Positions 32,235-44,900 are shown, numbered from the stretch's first letter. The stretch is 64,000 bases of DNA from Lunularia cruciata (GCA_948567375.1 OX419758.1:67585001-67649000); one strand, 5' to 3'. Translations and numbers: made by a program. Notes: generated by a model not told the origin, from the letters alone.

Positions 32235-35000
32235 GTGTTTGCCATTTGTAGCATCGCATCTAGATTGCTCAAACACTAGAGTAGTAATGATAGTAGTTAG
32301 AGGTATTTTAGCAATTACTCATAGACTACTTTTTGATAGTTAGATTTCCTATTTGGGGTACTAACTACATGGTAGGCCCACTATCAATTGTACCATTCAA
32401 ACCGTCAGGTGTGTTGTTAGCAAGACCGTTAGGGTGATCAAAATCAAGAGTATACCTTGGAAGTGCAACTCCATAGAGCTCACTTCTTTGTTGTTGAGCC
32501 TTCATGTTTCTAGCTAGAGTGGATAGAAAGCCGACCAATGTTACCTAGAGTCTCTTAGCTAGAGGTGTGGCTTGACTATAATCATTGCCCAATTGTTGGT
32601 AGATTATTGAGTGATAAATCAAGTATTGATTTGAGTTGTGTAAATGAACTAATTACAACACAAAAGTGAGAGTCAGAGGAAATTGAGTGCAAGAACTGAG
32701 ATTGGTGGTGGTATCTCCAAGCCTGGTGGATTGTGGTACCTTGATTGCAGTTTTGATTTCCTTAGGAGTGATTGTGTGTAGACGCGTTGGCCAAATTTGA
32801 AGGAAGAAGGAGTTGATTTCAAGCAGTAGTTGTGATGTTGAGCTCAAGAGGTGAACATAGGACCAATCTAGTAGAAGTTGAGCTCAAAAAGGGAATTGAA
32901 GGTGGATATGGGAATCCATTCACACAAATTAGAGATATGAAGACCCTCATCTTTCCAATTTGGCTTGAGTGAAGAGTTAGCAAACAATTTGGTGGTTAGC
33001 TAACTTTAGGGATTTATGTCAGATTTTATGTCAGATTTGTGTTAGATTTTTTGAAGGGTTAATGTCAAATTTTGGCAAGAAGAACTTTGATCCCATTCTT
33101 GGTGATCCTCGTAGCTTAGGAAATAGATAGGTACTCTAATTAAGTCAGATGCCAAATGGCGATCTGATCAATCCGATGTTGATTTATGAGATGGAGGTTT
33201 TTATTTAGCCTTCTTGTGATTGGATCCCCTCCATTCTCTACTTCTTGTCTTTGTACCATTTTTGTATAAGATGCCTTAAATTTAGAGCATTAGTGCTTTG
33301 GTGTGCTCTCGATAGTGCGATTGGAGTGATGACTAGTCAAACTACTTGTGTTTCTCTCCGGTGAAGCAAGAAGTGATGACTTGCAGACCTTGAAAGTGCA
33401 TGTTGTGACTACAAGTTATAGGTTGCACTTTCCCCTAGTGTAGTTATCATAGTTAGAGCTACATTAGTCGGTGATGTTTAGTAGGTGGTGTTGGCACTTA
33501 GAGGTGTTGGTACTTGGTGGGGTACTTGTGGTGGTTTTAGTTACGGGTTGTAGTTCTTGGTTACTTTGTCACAATGGATTTCTTTGGGAATTCTAGAGGA
33601 GATAACAATGCAATACATAATGGATTTACTCAAAAAGGTGCTTGTTATCAGCTTGTATCTTAGGTCCCAATGAGGGAGGAGATTCAACTCTTAGTCAAAG
33701 TTTGACACAAGAGCTTATTCAATTGAGAGTGCACTTGGTGTGTCCGCACCATTGTTGTGGGATATGGATAAGATTTATGGGGCCTCCAAAGGTCCCATGC
33801 GTTACTTTGGTACTGTGGGTACCATTGAGTTGGATGACTTCATCCAAGAGTTTGATAGTTAGTGTGAGCTATAGTAGATGTAAAACCTGACTTTGATCAC
33901 ACATGGTGTGGAAGGAGTTGTTTCAGCATTTCAAGAGTCCATTGATAGATGACTACCATGAGTTCAAGAGAGCTTACTTGGACGAGATTGAGTTATGGAG
34001 ATAATATTGGTCTCTAAACTATATCTCTATCACTTTAAGCTCAATTTCTAGGGGTAGATTGGTTGTAACCATAGGTTCTAGCTCTAGTAGCATTGGTGGG
34101 TCTCTTGGAGATGGTGTTACTACAAGTGGAGGTACCACTATAGGAGGTGGTATAATATCGAGGTTTAAATCCATAGTAGAGTTCTTCAACTATTTGAGGT
34201 AGAACTACCAAAGAGTGCAAACTAACAAGCTAAGGAGCTTATAGGAGTTCCAATGGAAGGCTAAAGAGAGCCCATACAAGGCATACACTTGCATGACATA
34301 GTTGATCAATTTTACTTAGGAAGTTATTGAGACCCAAGCAATCCAATTTTGGTATAGGATACTAGATCAGAAGTTGTGACATAGAGTCCGTGATGCTACA
34401 TTGTTATCGGCTACTTTTCTTACTTTGGCAGTGGTCTTTGGTTTTGTTGAGTGTATTGAGCTCAACATGGTGGAGGAGAGAGTGGTGACATTTAGATTTG
34501 GTAGGGAGACCTCATCCATAATAGTTACTTCTTCCATACTGCAATGGAGTGCACCATGCCATGTTGGTTTTTGAGGACAAGGTGGATAGCCTAGGTCTTA
34601 TGGAGTGAGTGGAGGGCCTAGTGTAGCTAGAGCTTTACCTTCATTTTTTGGGTCAACAGTAGCCAATGAGTGGTGGTGTTGCTTGTTGGACTTGTGGTGG
34701 ACCTCATCACAAGAGAGAGTGCAATCAAGGTAGCGACTTGATACCTTTGGTGCATCATAGCCAACATAGAGACATTGTGAGCATTGCCACAGATTTGGTC
34801 ACTTTAGTGATCAATGCCTTGACCTACACCCGGAGTTACGGAGCGGTAGGGTTGCTATGGTAGGTAGTAGAGAAGCTCTAGGTCATGGAGGACGAGGCGG
34901 TGGTAGAGGATCCACACCTAGTAGAGGTGTTGTACGTGCCCTTACTTCTGATATAGCCATGGCTACTCGCATTGAGCAGTTGGAGCAAAGATTAGCTAGC
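32235..35000 (+). mobile_element. Partial inverted copy of methyltransferase gypsy, 5' part
   Basis: Plus-strand relative of the element at 16213-25570. It holds the leader (32235-33572) and gag to just past the zinc knuckle, and ends at 35000 within the coiled MATRIEQLEQRL segment, where an LTR of another element starts. Protease, methyltransferase and everything after are missing. The two copies point away from each other, so this region makes inverted repeats of about 2.8 kb with 22300-25570. Confidence 0.85.
33573..35000 (+). pseudogene. Gag of second methyltransferase-gypsy copy
   Basis: Starts MDFFGNSRGDNNAIHNGFTQ (ATG at 33573), matching FFGDSRGVNTVIHNGVTQ of the other copy. Broken frames then repeat DMDKIYGAS and TIELDDFIQEF. 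The zinc knuckle CWTCGGPHHKREC is at 34681-34720; the second knuckle is reduced to HCHRFGH-like traces in another frame. Frames end with the IEQLEQRLASY coil at 35000. Many stops; not functional. Confidence 0.8.
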
Positions 35001-35732
35001 TATAATACTCCAAGGATAAGAGAAGAGAGAAAACACAGATTTCACACTCAATCCTCTGTTGCCCCAAAGGAGCACCTTCTCTTTATTATATAGACCAAGA
35101 GGATCTCTTCTAAGGAAGCTCCACCATAGGATTAGGCACATGGATAGATGACATGTAAGCAATCTCCACCCTTGGATTACTTACTTGGATGGGTGACATG
35201 TTGGTCTTGGTCCTATCTGGTTGGTCAAACAAGCTTTGACCAAAAGAAATATTTTAGGGAATCTTCTTGTAGGAATCTCAAAATCAAGTGGGTAAGGTAC
35301 CATTGGAAAGCTCTCAATGAGACAAACCAGAGAGGAGGGAAGGCTAGCATTTGTTGGGGTGGATCATTTGCACATTTTCAAGGCCTAATTTTTTGTTTAG
35401 GTCTTCAAAATTGCCTTCAAGATTTTAAACATATTTAGATTCCTACTCTATTAGTAGAAGTCTTCTTTTGGTGATATTTCTTCTTGATCCATTTATTCCA
35501 TCATGTGTAACATCCTTCTAGATGTTACCAAACCAATTCTCACCTTTAAATCATATGTCTAGCTATTGGTTCTAGGGTTTTCAAGTTTATTTTGGTTTTT
35601 GCTCTATTAGTAGAAGTACTCTTTTGGTGATATTTCTAACTGATCTATTTTGTCCATCATTTATAACATCATTCCAAATGTTACCAAACTGAATTTCACA
35701 TCTAGATCATATGGCTAGCTTTTGGTATTACA
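35001..35732 (-). repeat. 3' LTR of chromovirus A
   Basis: Plus-strand limits TATAATACTCC to GGTATTACA; the ends are an imperfect inverted repeat (TGTAATACC on the minus strand against TATAATAC), as LTR ends should be. On the minus strand a TATA-like box (TCTATATAATAAAG) lies near 35080-35095. Inside, 35448-35600 and 35607-35732 are a diverged direct duplication (CTATTAGTAGAAGT, TTTTGGTGATATTTCT, ATGTTACCAAAC blocks). Confidence 0.7.
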
Positions 35733-35750
35733 AACCTCTCTCCTTTAAAG
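35733..35750 (-). other. Polypurine tract of chromovirus A
   Basis: Minus-strand AAAGGAGAGAGGTT directly before the LTR start TGTAATACC. It lies next to the end of the chromodomain frame. Confidence 0.65.
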
Positions 35751-35754
35751 ACAT

Positions 35755-37471
35755 AATGTCCTCGTTGTGCAATTGTTGCTCAAACACTTATACCAACACT
35801 TGTGCATGCGTCAAATTGGAAGCAGGCTCCCAAGTTGCCCCATAGAAGGAGTAACCTTTCCATTGTACCAGATAGTCCACCCGCGGATGACAAGTACCAT
35901 GCATGCATTTTTGGAGGATATACTTCACTTCATATTCCTCCGTGCTATCAATGAGTGTCAAACAAGGTTGAAGGTCTTGTGTAGAATGAAAGTGGTCCTA
36001 TTATGGAGCATATTTTCATAGAAAGGAAACATGGAACATTGGATGGATCTTCATGTGTGGTGGTAACTTGATGTGATGGGCTACAGTGCCAACTTGACAA
36101 AGAATAGAAAAAGGCCCAATAAAACAAGGTATGAGCTTACGAGGGCCAACTAATGTGAGGTTGGTTGTAGATAGCCACACCTGATCCCCAACATTGAATT
36201 CCATGTGCCAACAATATGCATCTACATACTACTTTTGGTGATTTTGCACAATCTACAATTTGTGCTTGGCACTCTTCACACCTTGTTGGATTTTTAAAAC
36301 AAATGTGTTGACTAGATCAACCTTGGTAGCCACCAGACAGATCTTCATCAAGCTAGAAGGTGTGAAGAGATGCTCACCATACATGAGGGAGAATGGAGTG
36401 ACACGGTGCATTTATTGAATTGTTGTAAGAAAATTCCACGAAGTGGAGTAGGGTGTCTCATCTCTCTTTCTCTTCTAAGGTGAAGCCGCACATGTTTTCA
36501 ATAGTGCAATTAGCCAGCACTATTTATCCATCCATTTGTGGGTGTTATGCTGTGGACATGGCCAACTTGGTTTTGAAGAAACCAAAGTGTGTTTGCCAAA
36601 ACAAACTGGTGAATAGAGTGCCTCTATCAATGATGAGTACTTGAGACAAGCCATGGTGAGAGAAGACTACATCTAAGTATAATTGAGCTAGTTGTAGAGC
36701 GGTCACATCCTTGGTGGTAGGATGTACATGAATCATTTTGCTGAGCTAGTCCATAAATACTACAATGGAGTCAAACCTTGAGGTGGTCTTGGGTAATTCA
36801 CAAACTAGATCCATACTCACTTGTTCCCAACGTTGTGAAGGAGTGAGGAGAGGTTGAAGGAGCCATACAAGAGCTTGATTAGAAGCTTTGTTTTGTTGAC
36901 AAAGTAGGCAACTATGTACGTAGTCCATCATGTTGTTTTTTATATTGGGCCAATAGTAATGGCATTGGACTGCACTCTTGTCCACTCCGACATGACTTGG
37001 AATGGCCAAATCATGACATTCTGCTAGAATGGTGATGCATAATTCTATGACATTTGAGATCCATAATCTACCATCACAAAAGGTGAGTCCTTGGGTGTTG
37101 GTGATACCTTTGGATGATTGTGCTCCTACAATCTGTGGATTATTTTTTGTAGCAGCCAAAATCTTTGGCCAGAATTTAGGGTTAATGTTAACCTCTACCA
37201 CCAAATTTTTTACCATCGGCATGCGGGTGAATGCATCTACAAGTTGCTTCTTACCTTCCACATAGGTGATTTCCATGTTGAAGAAATGTCACCACTCTGC
37301 CCACCAAATCTAGCAACAAGATAGATCTTTTTGTGTCTCAAGGTAGACTAGAGGTTTGTGGTCTATCTCTACTACAAATGCCTTCTTGCCCAAATAATGC
37401 TTCCAATGCTTAGTTGCAAGAACAATGGCCAGCTCTTCTCATTCTATGGTGTGATAGTTGCGCTTTGCGGG
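35755..37471 (-). pseudogene. Chromovirus A: RNase H end, integrase, chromodomain
   Basis: Reading leftward: RNase H end (HTIE, EELAIVLATKHWKHYLGKKA, VVEIDHKPLVYL) at 37290-37471; HHCC finger (AECHDLAIPSHVG, then SCLLCQQNK) at 36900-37010; integrase core with DLVCELP and DSIVVFMD (first Asp) near 36750-36800, VVFSHHGLSQVLIIDRGTLF (second Asp) near 36620-36680; C-terminal GPY/F region FIGPFSILCQVG at 36080-36130; and a chromodomain EEYEVKYILQKC, VDYLVQWKGYSFYGATWEPA at about 35775-35950. Chromodomains read histone marks and steer integration. Stops are scattered. Confidence 0.88.
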
Positions 37472-40455
37472 TGTCGTCAAGAAAATAGCCCATGTGTACC
37501 CTTGAGGCTTTTGGTGTGATATTTTTTTTCCTCTTCTTGTTATTGTAAGGAACATGGATTTATGTCAATATGTCTCGGGTGTGGTGTTATGCTACCTTGC
37601 CGCGGGAGATATGATGTTATTGTGAAGCCTGGAAAAAGTTATGGTGTTATTAGCTCAAGGAGTCTTTTAATGTGTCTTGAGCCAAGAAATAATGTTGAGT
37701 TACACAAGCTCAGGTTTGGTTTTATGTTATTGGAGTGAAGAGTATTTTCCTTAGTGGAGGAGCAAAAAAAAAGTCATTTGAGTTGGAAATACTTCGGGAG
37801 GCTTTAGATGAGTTTTGATAGAGAAAGGTTTGTGGAAGAACAGCAGGAAAAAAATAGAGGACGGTGAAGGAACTCAGCTTGGGAGGAGAGGTTTTTTGTA
37901 GGACAGGACTTGAAGTTGAGTGATAGGGGTTGGGCAGATTTTTTTGGGAGGTATGGTAAAGGACTGCCGAGGAGGAATGTCAGGGGGGGTTTTTGGGGAG
38001 AGTTGAGCAAGGGACTGAAGAGGGGAGATTTTGCAAAGGTAGGAGGAAGGAGGAGGAAAGGACGAGAGGAAGGAGGAGGAGAGAAAAAGAAGAGGGGAAT
38101 TTCGCAGGTCTAAAGGGTTTTGCTGCAGAAGTTGCCAAAGGATAATCTCACAAAGGTGAGGTCAGGAGAGTGAAGGTGGATTTCTGGGAAAATGTTATGA
38201 GAGAGTGTGAGAAGGAGAATAAGGAAGGAATTTTTGCAGCTCTGAAGGGTTTTCTGCAAAAGCTGCCAAAGGATAATCTCACGAAGGTGAGAACAGGAGA
38301 GTGAAGGTGGATTTTTGGGAAAATGTTGTGAGAGAGTGTGAGAAGGAGAACAAGGAAGAAATTTTCGCAGGTCTGAAGGGTTTTCTGCAGAAGTTGCCAA
38401 AGGATAATCTCACAAAGGTGAGAATGAGAGAGTGAAGGTGGATTTCTGGGAAAATGTTGTGAGAGAGAGTGGGAAGGAGAACAAGGAAGGAATTTTTGCA
38501 GGTCTGAAGGGTTTTGCTGCAGAAGTTGCCAAAGGATAATCTCACGAAGGTGAGGTCAGGAGAGTGAAGGTGGATTTCTGGGAAAATGTTGTGAGAGAGA
38601 GTGAGAAGGAGAACAAGGAAGGAATTTTTGCAGGTCTGAAGGGTTTTGCTACAAGAGTTGCAAAAGGAGAATCTCACGAAGGTGAGGACAGGAGTGAAGA
38701 AGAGAGATTTCTGTGGAAAAATGTTGATAGAGTGATGAGGGACAGAATTGGAAGGGAATTTTTGCAAGTGTGAAGGGTTTTGCTGCAGAAGTTGCCAAAG
38801 GATAATCTCATGAAGGTGAGGATAGGAGAGTGAAGGTGGATTTCTGGGAAAATGTTGTGAGAGAGTGAGAAGGAGAACAAGGAAGGAATTTTTGCAGGTC
38901 TGAAGGGTTTTGCTGCAGAAGTTGCCAAAGGATAATCTCACAAAGGTGAGGTCAGGAGAGTGAAGGTGGATTTTTGGGAAAATGTTGTGAGAGAGAGTGA
39001 GAAGGAGAACAACAAAGGAATTTTCACAGGTCTGAAGGGTTTTTCTGTAGGAGTTGCACAAGGAGAATCTCACAAAGGTGAGGACAAGAGTGAAGAAGAA
39101 AGATTTATGTGGAAAAATGTTGATAGAGTGATGAGGGACAGAATTGGAAAGGAATTTTTGTAGGTCTGAAGGGTTTTGCTGCAAGAGTTGCAAAAGGAGA
39201 ATCTCACGAAGGTGAGGACAGGAGTGAAGAAGAGAGATTTCTGTGGAAAAATGTTGATAGAGTGATGAGGGCAGAATTGGAAAGGAATTTTTGCAGGTGT
39301 GAAGGATTTTGCTGGAGAAGTTGCCAAAGGATAATCTCATGAAGGTGAGGATAGGAGAGTGAAGGTGGATTTCTAGGAAAATGTTGTGAGAGAGTGTGAG
39401 AAGGATGACATGGAAGAAATCTTGAGAAGGAACACAAGGGAGTGTGAGGGACTTTGAATGTGAGGAAATGCTACTTAGGAGGGAAATATTGAGGGACTTG
39501 GATTGTGATAGGAGGAAAGGAAGAGGGAGAAATTTGAACAGGAATTTGGACTGGAGACTGTGACAAGATCAAGAGAGACATTAAGGTTCATGAGATGTTT
39601 GGAGAGAATGCTCAGCTGAGGAGGTGACAAGAGAGGAAGGAAGTTTTGAGAGAAATCTGCTGGCTGAGCATGCCAAGAGAGTGAGGAGAGAAATGCCAGA
39701 GGTGACAACACTACAAATTTGCAATGATAGGGGGGGAGAATCCCCAAAGAGGATCTGCCAAGCAGCAATCTTGGAGCATCATGCAGAGAACTGCAGACAC
39801 AAAGCTAAATGCTATAAGGGATAGGAGTTAAGACTTGGATGTTTCTTGTTTTGTATATGCTTGATTTGACAATGTGCTTGATGCAAAACTATTCAGTCTG
39901 AGATTTTGATCATTCTTGAAGAATTTATGAATTTTGGAGAACTCGGTGCGGTGATGGAAGTGACGTTCCTTATGAATGAATATGTATGTAAAAAGATAAG
40001 CAAACAATGATAAGAAAAGAATGAAAACTTTGGCACTCAGTCCGGTCCACGGAAGTGAGTCAAAATCTTGGGGTAGAATCAGTTGCATGACCTATGGACT
40101 AGTCCACGAATACCACCAAGGCTGTGCTTTGGGCCAGGCTTGACTGTCATGGCAAAAACCCCACCCACCTAAGAATGAAAAACTAAGAAAAGAGTCAAGA
40201 ATGATAGATCAAGAATAGTAGCCAAAGAACAAGCTGCAAAAATTTAACCTAAAGCCTATGCAAGCATTCATTGATGAGGATCAACACCCAGAATAGTGAC
40301 AGACAATCTCCCAAGAGAAGCTGCTATCATAAACCCAGAGAACAGAACCAGTGCCAGACTACGGAAGAACTGCCAAGTCTATGACAAACAAGACAGCCTA
40401 AGCACATGCAGCTAGGTGCCCGGTGCAATCTTGAGACCTTACAATCCCCACAACA
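37472..40455. mobile_element. LTR-like insertion with tandem repeats, copy 1
   Basis: 2,984 bp beginning TGTCGTCAAGAAAATAG and ending CAACA, inserted in RNase H of chromovirus A: the coding frame reads KLFL on one side and AKRNYHTIE on the other. The same terminal sequences bound 57183-59506 in chromovirus B. TG...CA ends, no coding capacity, no internal copy of its own ends and a roughly 4-bp imperfect target repeat (CGGG/CCAG) fit a solo LTR of an element with very long LTRs. A non-autonomous element is the alternative. Confidence 0.65.
38110..39430. repeat. Tandem array, about ten units of 131 bp
   Basis: The block AAAGGATAATCTCAC or AAAGGAGAATCTCAC recurs at about 38136, 38268, 38399, 38530, 38663, 38795, 38927, 39058, 39190 and 39326. 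Two unit types alternate: A (GGAGAGTGAAGGTGGATTTC) and B (GGAGTGAAGAAGAGAGATTT, then GATAGAGTGATGAGGGA), in the order AAAABAABBA. The long minus-strand frame over this array is a product of the repeat and not a gene. Confidence 0.88.
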
Positions 40456-41330
40456 CCAGAAACAGCTTTCAAGAGAAATATGCAATTGGATACCATCCAT
40501 CATGCCACTCTTGTTGTAGGACTGCTCCTATTGCTATGCATGATGCATCTATAGCCAACTTGATTGGACATTTTGGGTTATACCACTTCAAAATTAGTGC
40601 ATGTAGCAAGGTGGCTTTCAATTCTTGAAAGCCAACTCTTGTGTGTTTCCCCACATCCACTTCTTCCCCTTGCCAAGTAGTGCCATTAAAGGTTGTGCAA
40701 CCTTGGAAAAGTCCTTGACAAATTGACAATAGAATCTCATCAACCCCAAGAAGCTCTTGAGTTGAGTCTGATCTTTTGGGGCACTCCATTTTTGAATGAC
40801 CTCTATTTTGTCTATCAATACTTGAATACCCTTTGCACTTACTCTATGCCCTAGGTAGTCTACTTCAAACTTGCCAAACTCGCACTTTGAGATTTTGGTG
40901 TACAATTGATTCTATCTTAGAATCTAGAGGACTTCTCGAGATGCTATTTTGTTTCATCATTGTGCTACTATATACTAAGATGTCCTCCAAGTACAATCAT
41001 AGACTTATCCAAGTATGGACTTAATATGTCATTCATTAGACTCATGAAAGTGGCAGGTGCATTGGTGAGGCTAAAAGGCATCACGAGATACTCAAAGTGG
41101 CCATACCTGGTTTCAAAGGCAATTTTGTACACATCCTCTTCTACAACTCAGATTTGATTATAACTACTTTGCAAGTCCAATTTGGTGAAGTATCTTGCTC
41201 CATGGAGTTGATCTATTAATTCTCTCACTTGATTGCCTTCTAAGACTCCATTCACAACAATCAATTATGAGGTTGCCTTTTTGGACCTTTGTGTGCTCAT
41301 CTTCTTCCTTTTCTCACTTCTTTGCTTCCT
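40456..41330 (-). pseudogene. Chromovirus A reverse transcriptase and RNase H start
   Basis: RT from about 41200: [49 protein letters not shown]; the active-site strand is out of frame near 41000. The thumb and connection (SKCEFGKFEVDYLGHRVSAK, FLGLMRFYCQFVKDFSKVAQ) lie at 40618-40905, and RNase H starts at 40469-40620 (PIKLAIDASCIAIGAVLQQE). It is interrupted at 40456 by the LTR-like insertion. The fingers of RT and all of protease are missing upstream, so a deletion joins RT to gag near 41330. Confidence 0.85.
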
Positions 41331-41944
41331 TATTGAGCCAACAAGGCCGCAAGCTACATTTACTAGAAATCTTCATTTTCCAAAGTGATTTCCACCTCTT
41401 CCTCTTGAGTGCATCTCTTTGTGTTGTTCAAAGATCACCTATATGAAGGCCGAGGGCCTCTAGGGGGATGAGCACAACAGTTGGTAGATATATGCCCAAT
41501 ATGGCCACTATTGTAACAATGGTGTTGTTCTCCTTGAGTTCCTTCTCCTCGTAGGACTCCATCTCTCCTTGAAGCAGTTGTGCTCCTTGGTCTCAAAACC
41601 AAAGGTTGCCCAGTTCCATCGGTATTGGTCCACCCATTTTTGCCCGATAATGTTGAGGTAGAACTACTCCTTCACCTCCACCCAATGCTCTTGTTATTCT
41701 CTACGCACAAGCAATGGCTTCAAATACCATGCAAGGATTTTGTACCATTACTTCTTGGCAAATCCACTCCTTCAACCCTCATTTGAAATTGTTAAAAGTC
41801 TCTGCTGGACTCATGTCGGTTATTGCAACTTGTAGATCTAAAAATGCCTCCACATACTCTTGTATGTTGTTCTTTTGTTTCAATCCCTATAGTTGAACCC
41901 GGGCTATCTGCACTTCACTTTGTAATACCTCCATGGTCATCTTA
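41331..41944 (-). pseudogene. Chromovirus gag, C-terminal part
   Basis: Near 41880-41944 the minus strand reads EVLQSEVQIARVQL, then NNIQEYVEAFLDLQVAITDM and LKEWICQEVMVQNPCMVFEA, a gypsy capsid segment. A degenerate zinc knuckle YNSGHIGHISTNC lies near 41490-41530 with the first Cys lost. The frame continues across element D to 55566-55628, where the amino end of gag is found. Confidence 0.75.
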
Positions 41945-41949
41945 ATCTC
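41945..41949. repeat. Target duplication ATCTC, left of element D
   Basis: ATCTC directly before the LTR TGTGACAACCC; the same five bases follow the other LTR at 55561-55565. Removing element D rejoins the chromovirus gag frame (LQQLIQGMQGMLNEF to EVLQSEVQ). Confidence 0.93.
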
Positions 41950-44900
41950 TGTGACAACCCGGCAAATATCACTTTTGCGGTAATCGGGTAAGTAAAGTTC
42001 GTTCCCGCAGAGATACGAGTCAGAAATGTCCAAATACAAAGCAAAGTAACAATTTCAGTTCTTCTTGAGTTCTTCTTTAGTCTCTCAGGTAGAAACCACA
42101 CCCAGAAGAGAGTAACAAGCACTGACTCGCAGTCTTCTCACAAATTCACACTCCTTAATCACAACTCCATCAATTATTTCCAAACAATCTTGATTGTGAT
42201 GATTCACGCTCTCCCAAAAACAACACTTCACTGTAAAATGAATTCACCTCAGAATTGTGTTCCACCCTTCCACTGAAGGCACAACTTCCTCGATCAAAAT
42301 TGCTCCACATCAACTTCGCCCTGCACTCACAAATGCAGAATACTACCAACACTACAATTCCTCTCAGATCTGTCAAGGCATTGCTTTGATTGCACTTCAC
42401 TCAGGATCAAACACACAGAATGAAGATCAAGGCTGTGGAATCCAACATCCAACAAGCACTTTGACTTGCACTTCGAATTTCTCCAAACATTCACAAACAC
42501 AATCACAAAGTTGATACTCGGAATCAAGCTTAAGCAACGAGCAATGCTTCATAGCACTTCGCTTTATCTATTCTCAGAAATAATGAGCACTGAACAACAA
42601 TTTCCTGTGAATGCCACTCTTAAATAGTGAAGCAATCGACAGTTCTAACAACTATACCGTTCTACCACAACTATTCTAACCTGATCCAAAATGACAATGC
42701 ACCTCTTCATATCTGCCCCTTCAAATCTCAAATTGGTTACTAATCCGATCCGATGTCTACTTCTTCCTTGGCTTTCAAACCCGAACCCAAAGTAATCTTA
42801 CTTCCTACTATTCTGTCCTCCGGTTTCACAACTCCTACATCTTCTACCAGATCCCGATGTTATCTACGTCGGGTTTTGCTTTAACATCCTGCCGAAGCTT
42901 TTCTAACTCTATTCTTACTAAGTCTAATCTAATCACGATATTGTCTTCTACTTCTAAGATCTTCCTATCTACACGAGTTCTCAATTTAATCAACAAGACA
43001 TTCAAATCTGTATCTTTTGCTTGCCTTCGCCTCGTCTCCTGCACCAACAGCTTCAACTCGTGCAGACGCGCTTCTTCAATTCGAACGCTGGTCTCTGTAC
43101 TTAATATCACGTTTACCCTGAGGACTATCTCCTGCAATGGCTCTAATCTTGTCTTCCTTTCTCGTTCCCGATCTGCAAGCCATTCCTCTCTGTACATCAC
43201 CAATTCTTCTTCGAATTTGGCCTTCACCGCGTCCTTCTCTTTCTCCTTCTGTGCAACCTTCTCTTCCTGATTACGAAGTAAGTCTCGTAATCTCTCTTAT
43301 TCTCCATATCTCGCAGCCAACTCTCGCTGCCAAAGTTGCTTCTTCTCCTCCATACTCTCCATCACTCGATCGAGCTCTTGATCCTTCGATGCTACTCTCG
43401 CCATAGCATGGATGAGCTCTACTCTTGAATCAGCAAACTGCTGCTTCAAGATTTCAAATTCAGCTACTTGTCTCTCCCTTACGACGTCACTCTTCCTCGC
43501 AAGATCCTCTCGATAGCTCACTTCTCTCCTCAGGTCTTTGATTACCTTACTTCTCTCCACTGCTTCCACTTGCAGTACTTCTCTCTCCTTCTCACCTCGG
43601 GTTATACTCTTCTTCAACTCCAAGTTTTCTTCTTCTAATCTTGATACCACCTGCAATACAGTCTTTACCTCTGGACAAGTCGACTGCATCTCCTTCTTCT
43701 TCTTCTCCAACTTCACCAACAGCGGGCAGACTACCATCTGCAGGTAATCTACTCCATTACTGATACCTTCGTCCTCCCTCAAAGTAGTCTCTCTTCTTTC
43801 TTCGTGTTCTCCCGATTCTCGCCTTCTTCTCTGGAGCCTTCGTATCGGAATTGATGCCTCATTGCCCGAGCTTCCTTCTACCTCTTCCTTCACTCTACTC
43901 GGTCCCGCTTCACCCTTTGCCTTACGTCTCGAGCGAATTCCTCGCTGTACTGCGATCTTCTTCTCCTCGAGCACCGGTACTTCGTCTTCCAGCGCCGCAT
44001 TGCTTCGGCTTTTACTTCGGCTTGAATTTCTTCTTTGTATTCTTCAGCACTGGTGCCGAGGTCATTTCTCCACCATCTTCACTATCACTGCTTGTATCTC
44101 CACTCTGTAGTGTCAGCTCAAGTTCCTCCTCACGTTCCGAGTCCTCCGTCTTGAGCTCGGCTTCGCCTTCTGAGTCTTCATCTTCCGACTCAATCACCAC
44201 CATTCCTCGCCTCGGGTTATTTTTCTGCATCTTCTGAGGTTTCTTGTTTTCTTCGGCGTCTGCTTGCCAAGTTCTCTTCTTCGTCGGGGTACTTTCAACG
44301 ACCTCCACGTTCTTCCCTGTCTTCACGTAGTAATCGTCTGCGCTCCGGATTTGGAGAATGTATTGCTGCTCCTCCGCGTCAACTTCTCTTCTTAAATCAA
44401 GATGGAAATGAGACACCATTCGATTACGCTCAGCCACATTGAGCAGATTTAACCCGAGGTAAAAGTGGGCTGCAAATGGTACGATGTAGTGTGGAGGCGA
44501 CTTATCTTGCAGATTCCACACCATCTGCCTCGTTCTTCCGTGAAAGCACCTTGCCCAATTTATCGATTCTCCTGCAAATAACTTGTGAAAGAACACCACT
44601 TGGTGTTTCATCACATAGGTAGTTCTCTCCGGCTTCAGGAGGGCCATTAGTGCACTCACAATTCCCCTCCTCACTGGGTCCTTATAACTCTCAACTTTAT
44701 ACCCATTCTTCGTCCTCTTCGACGAGAAGGCTTCCCTCACCTCCTACGTTTCTTGAGCTATCTCTCCTTTCCCCAAGAACGTGGCCCCCTGCTCCGAGCC
44801 TGCCTCCTTCCCGAGTATGAGTCTCCAATCCGACTCAGTCCAGCGAGCCGGATTTCCTCTCTTCCCTTCTTCCTCGGGACCATCGAGACATTTACTCTCG

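Noticed and set aside
38279-39340. A 353-codon minus-strand frame
   Set aside because: It lies wholly inside the 131-bp tandem array. Because the period is close to a multiple of three in places, stops are avoided by repetition; the protein is a low-complexity repeat with no motif.
38110-39430. CRISPR-like or satellite array
   Set aside because: Units are 131 bp of continuous similar sequence without spacer/repeat structure; this is a tandem array inside a transposon in a eukaryote.
43851-44237. Ser/Pro-rich plus-strand frames over the D LTRs (also 52724-54283)
   Set aside because: They are antisense shadows of the acidic and coiled-coil LTR ORF, whose Glu/Lys-rich codons read as Ser/Leu/Phe on the other strand. 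Their stops differ between the two LTRs without pattern.
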